Positions 55,988 through 64,000 of a stretch of DNA of 64,000 nucleotides are shown here, piece by piece. Position numbers and translations under genes: made by a program. The stretch spans positions 186,001 through 250,000 of the forward strand of contig JAGQDJ010000085.1 of assembly GCA_022885665.1 (NCBI GenBank), read 5' to 3'. Source of the stretch: Triops longicaudatus (lineage: Eukaryota; Arthropoda; Branchiopoda; Notostraca; Triopsidae). Positions within the stretch are counted from its first letter, which is position 1. Every line of letters begins with the position of its first letter. A model generated the notes under the pieces. The model was not told the origin of the DNA, searched no databases, and was given only the letters and a program-made list of their open reading frames with translations.

Positions 55988-56185
55988 GGAAAACGTATAC
56001 GATGATTGGAAGCGCCGATGAAGCCGAAAACTTGGGACTAATCCCCTGCGCGATAGCCTGGCTTTTCAGAGGCATTAGCGAGCAAAAAAATAAAACGGGC
56101 GCGCGATTCTCGGTCCGAGTATCGGCCGTCGAAGTGGCCGGTCCCGGAGAGACTTTGCGAGACCTTTTAGCATCTCATGCTAGTG
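55988..56185 (+). CDS. Kif26: Kif26 exon F, motor domain, second half of P-loop
   Basis: The exon begins by completing Gly463 and encodes residues 464-528 plus one base of Ala529. The acceptor is GATTCACAG and the donor is GTAAAT at 56186. It starts KTYTMIG, retaining the P-loop Lys and Thr. It continues with NLGLIPCAIAWLFRGI and TGARFSVRVSAVEV, which are strongly KIF26-like. The donor was chosen because only this position gives the one-base overhang needed to enter exon G in frame. Confidence 0.95.
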
Positions 56186-57329
56186 GTAAATTGTATATGA
56201 AATATATATCTATAGATATAGATAGATAGTTATAGAGTGCTAAATTTTTGACTTGTTATTAGCCGGGTTCTTGACATAAAAGTGTGTTGCAGTCAAACTT
56301 TTATTACCTTGAATTGCAGCACTCCAAGTTTATACCGAAAGTGAGACCTGACAGTCTTCATTTTAGAGCTCGTGTTACAAAGTTGAACGTTCATAGTCCG
56401 GTTTAGCGTGTTAAGCTTTGGCTCTTAAAGCGGTTTATGTATGATGTATGAACTGTCTTTGATATATGAACTGCTGCACTCTCAGAGATAGGCATCTTTT
56501 GGCAGCAGAATTGGCTTGCTGTAAACTTCCAAAAGAGCTCTATAACAGGCCAGGCCACCCCATACGAAGAAAAGGACCTAAGAGAGAAAAAAGATCCAGG
56601 ATCTTAATTGTTTTCTGTCTGTTTTTGTTTTTAATGACAGTCAGCTCATACACTACGCGAGATGAGTTAAAAAAAAAATAAAAAGGCGACTGCATGTACC
56701 CAGAGCTTTCATATTCCCTTTTTTTTTTCTTTTTGGTTGGTCTCCGTTCTCTCTTGCTCGCATTCTGTCCAAGAAGAGCAAGTCATCCCTTATCAAATAA
56801 GAACCTTGCGTGCCAGGCCTCTTGTGCTCGTGTTGGGCTTGTGTTGTGCTCCTGGCGTCCCGAGAAAAGAAATAAGATCTTTGCTAGTACTGTAGTGTCT
56901 TTTCTTCGTAAGGGAAACACGAAACGTAACTTTCTTACTCCTGGTGTTCTCGAATTTTCTTGGACTCCCAAACTCCTAACACGAATAGTCAAGAGCAACA
57001 AGAAGAAAAAAAGAAAAGCCATGTCTCTGTGGATTAACGTCAGGCAACTTTCTGCCGACATGCTGTTTCTCTCTGTGCTCTTAATTTCCCAGACCCCAGA
57101 AACTTTACTGCAACCTAGCCACACTGTAATCCATACTTTCAAGTTCAAGTTCTCTAAATTATTTTCGACCATCAGCAAATATATCTTGACGTCATGCTTA
57201 ACAGACTTCCTATCAAGAAGCGAAATTAAACAAAGAAAATTTATATATTTTAATACAAATATTAGTAGTAATGACAATACTAGTAAAATTGACGGTAATA
57301 GTTATTGATATTTTCTCTTTCTTCCTTAG
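56186..57329 (+). other. Kif26: Kif26 intron F (1.1 kb)
   Basis: The intron starts GTAAAT and ends TTCCTTAG. A TA/GATA simple repeat lies just inside it (about 56196-56230). Two overlapping open frames of 164-204 codons on opposite strands (56694-57308) look like chance: they lack domains and sit wholly within the intron. Confidence 0.9.
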
Positions 57330-57554
57330 CAGAATCAGAGCAGTCACCAGGCGTGTATTTGCGCGACGATCCTTTGCTTGGCACCCAGTTGCAGAATCAA
57401 AGCGAGTTAAGGGCGCCGAGTTTGGAAAAAGCAGCTTTTTATTTGGATGCCGCTTTGGCAGCTCGATCAGAGAGTGATACGCGATTTTCCCATTTACTCT
57501 ACACCTTACATGTCTACCAGTACAGCGTGGATCGATCCGGATCAGGACGAGGAG
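57330..57554 (+). CDS. Kif26: Kif26 exon G, motor domain, switch I region
   Basis: The exon encodes residues 530-603 and shares codons with both neighbours. The acceptor is TTCCTTAG (57322-57329); a second AG three bases further on would break the match to exon F. It contains SPGVYLRDDPLLGTQLQNQS, ELRAPSLEKAAFYLDAALA and LLYTLHVYQY, which align well with vertebrate KIF26. The switch I element of active kinesins (N-x-x-S-S-R-S-H) is reduced to RFSH at residues 580-583. The donor is GTAACT at 57555. Confidence 0.97.
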
Positions 57555-58328
57555 GTAACTTCCTTTTTTTTTAAAAAAAAAAATAATACCCTCTCTCAAA
57601 CCCAAGTTTTTTCCTAATCCAACTTCTTAGCAAACTCAGGGAATTAATCCCTTCCGAAGCTCTTCAAACTTCTCCCATTTTTTATTCCTAAGTCGTTTGT
57701 TTTTATTAGAGTCTTCTGACCATAATTCTGTTAGCTCATTTTGTAAGTTCTAGAATAGACTGATTACCTGAAGGATAAATAATCTTGCTAGAACTTAGTA
57801 GTTAAGGGAAAAAAAACATCACGATTTCTCTTGCACGTTCTTGTGGCTATTTTCCTTCAAATGTTACATTCTGGAGAGAAAAAAGTAGCAAAAGTCCAAT
57901 CCAAGCCTATTCACCCTGCACAGAGCATTTCCCTTAATTCTGGGAAATGAAACCCTCAGTTTACACCGTTTCACGTTTTCGCGCAGTATTCACTCTCGAA
58001 TGCATGTCTTGCGAAGTCGAAAGCGATGTTGAATTACCAGTTTTTCCCTTTTGTCTCACATGAGTTGGTAGCGTCAAGCGTTAATAGAGAAGTTAATATA
58101 GAAGTAACGTTAACTTCGTGTAACGAAAATAGTTAAGTAGCTTTACGAATGAAAATAATTTAATTGAGTAGCTTTACAATTTTACGACTCCTGAATTTTC
58201 TTCTACCTTGTCAAGTGAAACAAATAAAAATTCTTAGGGGGCAAAATCAGCTTGAATTTGTACTGAATATTTTATCAGAAACCAGATTAATAATTTTGTC
58301 CCGTGTTCTCTTCGTGTGTGTCATGTAG
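57555..58328 (+). other. Kif26: Kif26 intron G (0.8 kb)
   Basis: The intron starts GTAACT and ends CATGTAG. It is followed at once by the switch II exon. No feature is seen in it. Confidence 0.92.
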
Positions 58329-58642
58329 TCGCTGGAGGAAGGTCGAGACTCCACCTTCTTGATTTGGGCAGTTGCTGCAACACCAACTCAGCGGGATCAG
58401 GGGTCCCGAGTGCTTTAAGTCTCTCGGCGTTGGGCAATGTGTTGGTGGCGTTGTTTAATGGTCAGCGACATCTTCCTCATCGCGAACATAAAGTGACGCA
58501 GGTGCTCCGGGAGTGCCTGGGATCCCTTACGTGCCAAGCAGCTGTCGTCGCTCATGTCGCCCCCCAGGGATCCTACAGTGAGACGCTGGCTACCGTACAA
58601 ATGGCTTCGAGGATTCATCGCATGCGACGGCGCCGCATCAAA
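58329..58642 (+). CDS. Kif26: Kif26 exon H, motor domain, switch II to end
   Basis: The exon completes Val604 and encodes residues 605-708. The acceptor is GTCATGTAG and the donor is GTAAAT at 58643. The sequence GGRSRLHLLDLGSC (606-619) sits where kinesins have DLAGSE, so the switch II glycine-serine-glutamate is altered to GSC. The microtubule-facing part follows: SLSALGNVLVALFNG, a changed Y-R-D-S-K-L-T equivalent (HREHKVTQVLRECLG), and AAVVAHVAPQGSYSETLATVQ. It ends with a basic stretch, RIHRMRRRRIK, corresponding to the neck. Confidence 0.97.
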
Positions 58643-58746
58643 GTAAATTTTTCTTTCACTTTTCTATTTCCTTCCCACGTAATTCGTCTTGATTCCTCTA
58701 ATTTGACTCAATTTGTGTCTTTTTTCGCCGTCTTTCAAACAAAAAG

Positions 58747-60070
58747 TACACGGGCGGATCCTCTGGAGGCTCGGCAGGAGCTAGTGGCGGAGGATCAGGT
58801 GGCAGTAGCGAGGAATCGCGTCTGGGACCAAGATCGTCAGGCGAAGACAGTACGACGTCGGCCGATCCTTCGAGCAGCGAGCAATCTTGCGACACGGTCA
58901 TCTATGTCGGCCCGATTGATGATGCTACCGATGGAGAACACCCACCCGTGTACTTGCCAAGCTTAAACTCTGGTGATAATCGCTGTGCCATGAGCAAAGC
59001 GTTGCGAGGATCTTTGGCAGACGATAGCGACGGTGGATCGGTGGTCTCACGGTCCATCAAACCGAAAATATCTGCTAATGGTGTCTCATCAGTCAGTACG
59101 CAGTCATCACCCTCCAAGACGGCATCGCAGCAGCAGCAACGAGAAGAATCGCCATCGTTGGGTCCCAGTACAGCCAAACCACTTAAAATCACGAGCAAAA
59201 CTACAGCCGGGATCTCGATCGGCTCAAAGTCACCACAGCTACCGCCTTCAAGAAGCAAAAAAGTGATTGAAACTCCTGTTGCTAGTACTGCAGCAGATTT
59301 GGCGCTGCTGAACCGGCCTAGCGACGAACAGTGGGTCGACGGGCCGAGGATACAGAAGTCGAAAGTCGTCGAGGCGCGAAATTTGGCCCGGCAGAAGAAA
59401 GAATTATGGGTTGACGGTCCTTCAGCCAAAGCTGCGGCCAATGTCGTTCCAGTAGCTGTCAATCCTCTTTCACTTCCTAACAATACCAATACCACCGGCT
59501 ACGGGTTTATGGACGAACACAAGAAGGGTATGATTCGACAGTGGGTGGAAACGCAGACAGCTCAAGTCGTTCAGCAGAGAACGGCGGTGACTTCCCGAGA
59601 AGTTTGGATCGATTCGGCTCCTGCTGCTCTGCCACCTTCCGCGGGAGCGTCCATTCCACCCAGCGCCCCGCAAGCTCAATCCCATGTCCGAGTCTTGACC
59701 GTATTCAAGACTTGCGAAGATGAGGACGAAGAGACCCCGTCCGCAGTCAGTGCAGTGAAAGAAACCCTGGAGAAAGAACGAGAGAATTTGGGGGTGAAGA
59801 ATGGCCCTGAGATACGAATTAATAACGCCAATGCCATGCATTCTAACGCCGGACAGTCTTTCGTCTCACCGCCCAAGGCTGCGGGTCTTTCTACAGCTCG
59901 TTTGCCTGCTGCTATTCCGGAAGAAGAACCCACGCTCGCTGAACTGTGCGAGCAAGTCGAGCAACTGGCTGACGAGTTTAGTCAAAATAGCGAGGATGTC
60001 TCGAATTCTGATGAAAGCCATGCCTCGCGTTCCGCAGCCATCGAAGACCCCGCTCCTGCAACTCCTCAAC
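58747..60070 (+). CDS. Kif26: Kif26 exon I, proximal tail with W-V-D-G-P motifs
   Basis: The exon encodes residues 709-1149 plus one base of His1150. The acceptor is CAAAAAG (58740-58746) and the donor is GTAAGC at 60071. It opens with YTGGSSGGSAG and, at residues 757-764, the conserved DTVIYVGP block preceded by SSEQSC. The rest is Ser-, Ala- and Pro-rich and probably disordered. WVDGP occurs at residues 904-908 and 929-933, with related W-V-E at 974 and W-I-D at 995. An acidic helical stretch, ELCEQVEQLADEFS, lies near the end. An ATG at 58948 is internal and is not a separate gene start. Confidence 0.96.
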
Positions 60071-60155
60071 GTAAGCACGAAATAATTTGAACTTTCCTTT
60101 ACACTGGATATTGTCTCTAAACAACCTTAAGTTAAATTTAAACGCTTTTTGGTAG

Positions 60156-60448
60156 ATGTGATGCCTTGGCGAGAATGCCGGTTCAATGTAGGCTCGCCGA
60201 TACACGAAGAAGACGAAGAGGACCAGGAAGATAGCTCAGAGGCCACGAATAACAAGAGCGAATCAACCCATACCCGACGTGATAGCGATACAAGTCACGA
60301 TTTCCAACCTAGTTATGAGAGCCAGGTCAGCAGTTCGGTTTGCTCACCGATGAGCAGCCTTCCGCCCGCGGCAGGCGGCGAGGACCTCGAATATATTGAA
60401 GTGGAAGAGCCTGAAGAGCCCGTTCCTATGCAAGACTCGTGCTTACAG
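60156..60448 (+). CDS. Kif26: Kif26 exon J, acidic tail segment
   Basis: The exon completes His1150 and encodes residues 1151-1247. The acceptor is TTTTTGGTAG and the donor is GTAAAT at 60449. The peptide starts VMPWRECRFNVGSP and is then strongly acidic and Ser-rich (HEEDEEDQEDSSE, DLEYIEVEEPEEPVP). I recognise no domain; its place in the gene rests on matching splice phases with exons I and K and on shared composition. Confidence 0.9.
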
Positions 60449-60717
60449 GTAAATTAAGATAATTCTATTTTAAACAGTCGTATTAGAATCTACCCACACA
60501 CTTAACTTTTTTCTTCGTGAATTTTTATCGACTTATTTATTTTGGCTATTTTTTGTGAGTGTTTTGCATTGTGTTACTATTTTCCTATAACAAAACCCAT
60601 GCAAAATTGCCTGCGTAATTTTGTATGGGTTGGTGTACTGTTTATCAACTAACATCCGACTTATTCACGTAATTAGATAAACGTCACAAGTGTAACTGAA
60701 TTTGCGTTTAACTCTAG

Positions 60718-60853
60718 GTTACGGAAGAAGATATCGCCTTGTGTATGATGGGCATCGATTCGAGGGACACGGATGATGATTCAAGTAGTGAGGAACATCC
60801 TCTCAGGGTTTTGAGTGCTGAGAACCTAACAATCATTTCCCATTTCACGGGAG
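60718..60853 (+). CDS. Kif26: Kif26 exon K, short tail exon
   Basis: The exon encodes residues 1248-1292 plus one base of Glu1293. The acceptor is AACTCTAG and the donor is GTAAGT at 60854. The peptide reads VTEEDIALCMMGI, then an acidic serine run (TDDDSSSEEHP) and LRVLSAENLTIISHFTG. No domain is recognised, but the open frame, strong donor and in-phase joins on both sides support it. The next intron is only 71 bases, the shortest in the gene. Confidence 0.88.
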
Positions 60854-60924
60854 GTAAGTTGACTAGCGAAACAAAGTTGTTATCTTAATAATACCATAAT
60901 GTTTTCGCTCCTAAAAAAAAATAG

Positions 60925-62661
60925 AAACCTATTCGCAAGGAACAGCGTCCGAGTGGGAGCCGATGGGTTTCACTCGCGAGCACCCGGCAGGCTATGGCAA
61001 TTTGTTCGAATTGCCGGAATACGGCCGTATTTGCGAAGACATGCCGCAAGCCGATGTCTTTGCCGCAAAATTCGATCAACTCGCGCGCTTACATCGTTTC
61101 TACCAAGAAGCTGCTACAGCGGGTGCCTCACATGCTCTTCCTCCCGTTTTAACCACCGTTCCCTCCCTCAAAGACTTGCCTATGCTCAGCCGAACACCGG
61201 GATGGGGCGGACCTTTACCGCCACCATTGACTCCGCCCACCAGCACTACTGTTTCTTCTGGGCTCGACGCCAGTGTTTCTCCTCAGCCTTTCCGCTCTAG
61301 CCTTGTCTCTCGCAACGAGATGCTGTACGGCAACACTACGAAGCCAGTAGCATCGGACAACAAGTACGAGACCTTGAACAGCCATTGTCGGCGTAATTCT
61401 TCTTCCATCTACGCACGCGTGGGTGTTGGCTCCGAGATTGGCCTCGAATTAGAACGCGAGTTGGGTTTAAACAACGATCACCAAGAGTTAGCAGCATTAA
61501 GACACCCGGACGGTGCCTCCAATCCTAATCTCAACCAGCCCCATCTGGTGTCTGTTAACCGAGTTTATGAAGAAATGCCACCTGAGAAGCGACAGCCAGG
61601 TAATGGTGCTTCGCATTCCGATCCTGAAGAAGAAACCAGCGCCTCAACGAGCTTGCCGAGTCACGTCAATAAAAGGTTGGAAGATACGACGCCCACTTCC
61701 ACCGAAATACCGGAAGTGCGGACCGTGCCAGGGAAATCTGATGGCGAGAACGAGCCTGTTGAGAAAGTCCAACCCGTCAAGGAGCCCAAGACGCCTAAAT
61801 TAAGCCGTTTTTTCGGTGGGCATTCCAGAAAACGTTCCAAGAGCCCGGCTACGCCCAAGAAATCGAGTCCATCTCCAGCTGCAAATGGATCGCAGCTTAT
61901 CACAGCGTCGTCTGTAAAAGGTTCGATAGTAGGCGTGGTTACTAATAGTAATGCCAAAAACTCGCCCAAGAGTGAGAAACGCTCCTCCAGTTCCAAGTCA
62001 CGTGACCGGGAACGAGAGTCGAGTAAACACGCTTCTCCTAGCCATCACAAGAGCAGTTCACGCTCACCTTCTCGTGATACTTTGGCCGTGCCTCAGCAAC
62101 AGCTCGCTAGTGCTTCCCAAAAAGTCAAAAGTTCCTCGGCGCGGTCTTCGAGCAAGGAGAAGGACAAGAGCTCCAAAAGCTCCTACAGAAGTCCCAAAAA
62201 GGAGGCTAAAGAGAGGGTCCATCGCTCGGATTACATCCGGAAAGATGTCAAAGCTTATGGTTTCACCTACGAGAGCAGTCACCATCACCATCATCACCAC
62301 CAACATCACGGTCCGGGATCTTTGTGTCCCTCCGAAGGGTACGAAAGTGGTGGATCCGACTCCGGGGTACATGTCGTCGCATCACCGCATATCGTATCTC
62401 CCAAAACTTCCACAAGACGTCACGCCAGTCACCAAACAGTGCTCTATCCGCTGAAAGAGCCCCGTGGTCGGCATTTGACCACCAGTGAAAGTCCGAGAAG
62501 AGGCTTTTCTAGCGGTACGAGTACCGGCGGCTCGGGAGGTTCCGGTGGCCATTACGAGAGCTCGGGATATGAGAGTGTGATGCGAGATAGCGAATGTTCC
62601 AGCTTGGGGTCCAGTCAAGATTCGGATCGCGAAGCTCATATCGACAAGCCAGTACTGAACG
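60925..62661 (+). CDS. Kif26: Kif26 exon L, large distal tail exon
   Basis: This is the largest exon, encoding residues 1294-1871 plus one base of Glu1872. The acceptor is AAAAAAATAG, with a poor pyrimidine tract, and the donor is GTAAAT at 62662. It contains a compact conserved-looking start (GFTREHPAGYGNLFELPEYG), a basic block (KLSRFFGGHSRKRSKSP), an SR-like stretch rich in Ser, Arg and Lys, seven consecutive histidines at residues 1745-1751, and SSGYESVMRDSE with the core SGYESVMRDSE at 1839-1849. That block is nearly identical in vertebrate KIF26B and is a strong family marker. An internal ATG at 60963 is not a gene start. Reading through the donor would add seven codons (GKFITTL) and a stop at 62682-62684. 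Confidence 0.96.
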
Positions 62662-63350
62662 GTAAATTCATTACAACGCTTTAATTAGTCGCCTTATTTG
62701 TGCTTTTAAGCGCGGTTTGCTTTGGAAGATTTTTTTAAGCTTCTGTTCTCTTTTCTGTCTACCCAAATAGTAACCTAAGAGTTAAAAAGGGGGTTAGTCT
62801 GAGAGCGCATGTCTTGGTGATGGGGCGTGTCCTCCTCTTCTTTTTTCGCTCCTTTTTCTCCCCTTTTCAAGGCGTTGCAAACCAACTTGCGCAAGTTGCA
62901 AGTGCCCTATTTCATTAACATTTTTCTAATCTAAACATCTGGAGAAATCCTGACCCAAATTTTAATCATTTTGTCTTCGTCATGTGGTTTTAGGGCAGTC
63001 GAGCAGCTGCAGCATTCTCTAAGCCCCCTGCCCATCCACTTTAAAACTCTCTCGCGTAAAAACATGTATTAGAAGTAAAAAATAAAAGCTCGGGGGAGTT
63101 CCAGGAAAAGGGAGAGAAGAAGAAAAATGTGAAGCTGGTGGAAACCTGGGTAAAAGACTCCTTATCACGTGTGAGACATGCGCTGTCAATGGCAAATCCC
63201 TGTCGTCAGTTATACAGGTACTTTGTGACACTTATTAGCACTTTTCGTTTATCTATTTATGCGAAATAAAAATTCAGGTCCCTTTTGTCGGTTCTTAAGC
63301 TCGAATTCTAAGGGAAAACAAATTCATGTTTTAATTTTGATATGTTGCAG
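62662..63350 (+). other. Kif26: Kif26 intron L (0.7 kb)
   Basis: The intron starts GTAAAT and ends ATGTTGCAG. The exon L frame stays open for seven codons into the intron and then stops at 62682-62684, so a retained-intron transcript would end there. No other feature is seen. Confidence 0.9.
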
Positions 63351-63665
63351 AGATGGCACGTACACTGGGTGTTCGAAAGCATCGTGGTTCCTTTTCCCGC
63401 CATACTTCGCAATCGTATACGAAAACCGGTAATGGAGCTTGGGGTGCTCAAGCAATTCTTCCCGAACCTTTGCAAGTAGTCCAGTATGGCGCGGAGCAAG
63501 TGGCCAGACTAGATCGACGACGAGCGATTGAAGCTCAGGGTAGTGCGTGGCTCAAACATCAGAAAAGGGTACTTATCACCAAACGACAGCAAGCCATGTT
63601 GAAAGCGGAATTAGCTGCAGCCAAGCGGAGGTTGGGCGTTCCAGCAAATACGTGGAGTTACGAAT
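63351..63665 (+). CDS. Kif26: Kif26 exon M, C-terminal helical region
   Basis: The exon completes Glu1872 and encodes residues 1873-1976 plus one base of Leu1977. The acceptor is ATGTTGCAG and the donor is GTAAGT at 63666. After a basic Gly-rich start, the second half is predicted helical and charged (QVARLDRRRAIEAQGSAWL, then LITKRQQAMLKAELAAAKRR). It corresponds to the C-terminal coiled-coil-like helix of vertebrate KIF26, which also ends with a Leu-x-x-x-x-x-x-W segment, here RLGVPANTW. Confidence 0.94.
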
Positions 63666-63857
63666 GTAAGTAAAACTGCCATTTGATTGTGCAATATAAT
63701 TTCTAGCGCCGAAGGCGCCTCCGGTACCAGTGAATGTAATTTTACTATAAAAAATATATGTACAACTTTTTGGTTTTCTAGGTAAGAGCTTTGAGTGCTT
63801 AGAAATGCTTATTTACTGAATTTCGTGATATTCATTACAATTTTGCTCTTTTTGCAG

Positions 63858-64000
63858 TGCACGTGGAAGGGAGTATGGATTATCGGGACCCCAGTTTTCT
63901 TGAGGCGTTGGAACGGGAAACTTACATTTTATCGAAAAGAGTGGCTGCGTGCAAATCGCATATCTTGATCGCTACGTGCTTTGATGGCAAGCAGCAAACT
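63858..64000 (+). CDS. Kif26: Kif26 exon N, C-terminus (cut by window edge)
   Basis: The exon completes Leu1977 and encodes residues 1978-2024 before the window ends. The acceptor is CTTTTTGCAG (63848-63857). The peptide YRDPSFLEALERETYIL, then SKRVAACKSHI and ATCFD, matches the extreme C-terminus of KIF26 proteins, where the family ends a few residues after C-F-D. The stop codon is therefore probably just beyond position 64000. No stop or polyadenylation signal is visible here. Confidence 0.94.

Larger units (their letters stand above)
14156..64000 (+). other. Kif26: Kif26 gene (KIF26/VAB-8-type atypical kinesin), 5' and 3' incomplete
   Basis: This is a split gene with 14 coding exons found by matching open frames to splice sites: 14156-14279, 22698-23389, 49446-49722, 54141-54341, 55793-55886, 55988-56185, 57330-57554, 58329-58642, 58747-60070, 60156-60448, 60718-60853, 60925-62661, 63351-63665 and 63858-64000. 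Every intron is GT-AG and the phases agree at every junction, giving 2024 residues without a stop. Identification rests on blocks typical of KIF26: FFAR and RRSPPP before the motor, the P-loop variant GHAKLGKT, GTQLQNQSELRAP, DLGSC, SLSALGN, DTVIYVGP, SGYESVMRDSE and a C-terminal ALERETYIL...CKSHI block. Members of this family bind microtubules but are regarded as lacking normal ATPase-driven motility; they act in signalling and cell or axon migration. The N-terminal cysteine-rich segment known from vertebrate members is not found here and should lie upstream. The gene spans at least 50 kb. Confidence 0.95.

Noticed and set aside
56694..57308. 204-codon plus and 164-codon minus open frames in intron F
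   Set aside because: They overlap each other on opposite strands inside a well-supported intron and show no domain.
58902..59495. 197-codon minus-strand open frame over exon I
   Set aside because: Shadow of the real coding strand, whose frame matches the KIF26 family.
60963..62684. Independent gene starting at the ATG in exon L
   Set aside because: The frame extends upstream to a matching acceptor at 60924 and joins exon K in phase; the downstream part holds KIF26 motifs.
1..64000. Transposon, viral remnant, CRISPR array or rRNA genes
   Set aside because: No reverse transcriptase, transposase, integrase or capsid-like frame, no regularly spaced repeats with unique spacers, and no rRNA-like sequence were recognised on either strand; short diverged fragments could still be missed without a database search.

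Overview
The window is a piece of animal nuclear DNA. It shows spliced coding exons with GT-AG introns, very long AT-leaning introns, eukaryotic tRNA genes with internal promoters, and no operons or Shine-Dalgarno layout. A single KIF26-type gene and the exon sequences suggest an invertebrate. An arthropod is my best guess, but the sequence alone does not settle the species.

One protein-coding gene fills almost everything: a plus-strand Kif26 orthologue (kinesin-11 family, related to vertebrate KIF26A/KIF26B and nematode VAB-8). I can place 14 coding exons (A to N) between 14156 and the right edge. All 13 junctions are GT-AG and keep the reading frame, giving 2024 continuous residues. Residue numbers below count from the first whole codon of exon A (14157), because the true N-terminus lies upstream. 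Exons A-C encode the disordered N-terminal region, ending in the conserved FFAR and RRSPPP blocks. Exons D-H encode the divergent motor domain. Exons I-L encode a long Ser/Pro-rich tail with W-V-D-G-P motifs and a conserved SGYESVMRDSE block. Exons M-N encode the conserved C-terminal helical region. The last exon runs off the window close to the expected stop codon.

Layout: 1-14155 has no supportable coding sequence and is probably 5' intron or upstream DNA. Exon A (14156-14279) is followed by an 8.4-kb intron, exon B (22698-23389), a 26-kb intron, exon C (49446-49722), a 4.4-kb intron, and then a compact block of 11 exons from 54141 to the right edge. The 26-kb intron contains a cluster of three antisense threonine tRNA genes (38395-38988): two identical tRNA-Thr(AGT) and one tRNA-Thr(CGT).

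The rest is non-coding. It holds scattered AT-rich blocks, a few homopolymer tracts and simple repeats, and several compact inverted repeats, the best at 15028-15131. I found no transposon coding sequence, CRISPR array, rRNA or viral remnant. Nothing here clearly amounts to a new biological system. The most interesting signals are the non-canonical kinesin nucleotide-binding motifs, the repeated tryptophan motif in the tail, the tRNA cluster nested in the giant intron, and the foldback sequence in the first intron.
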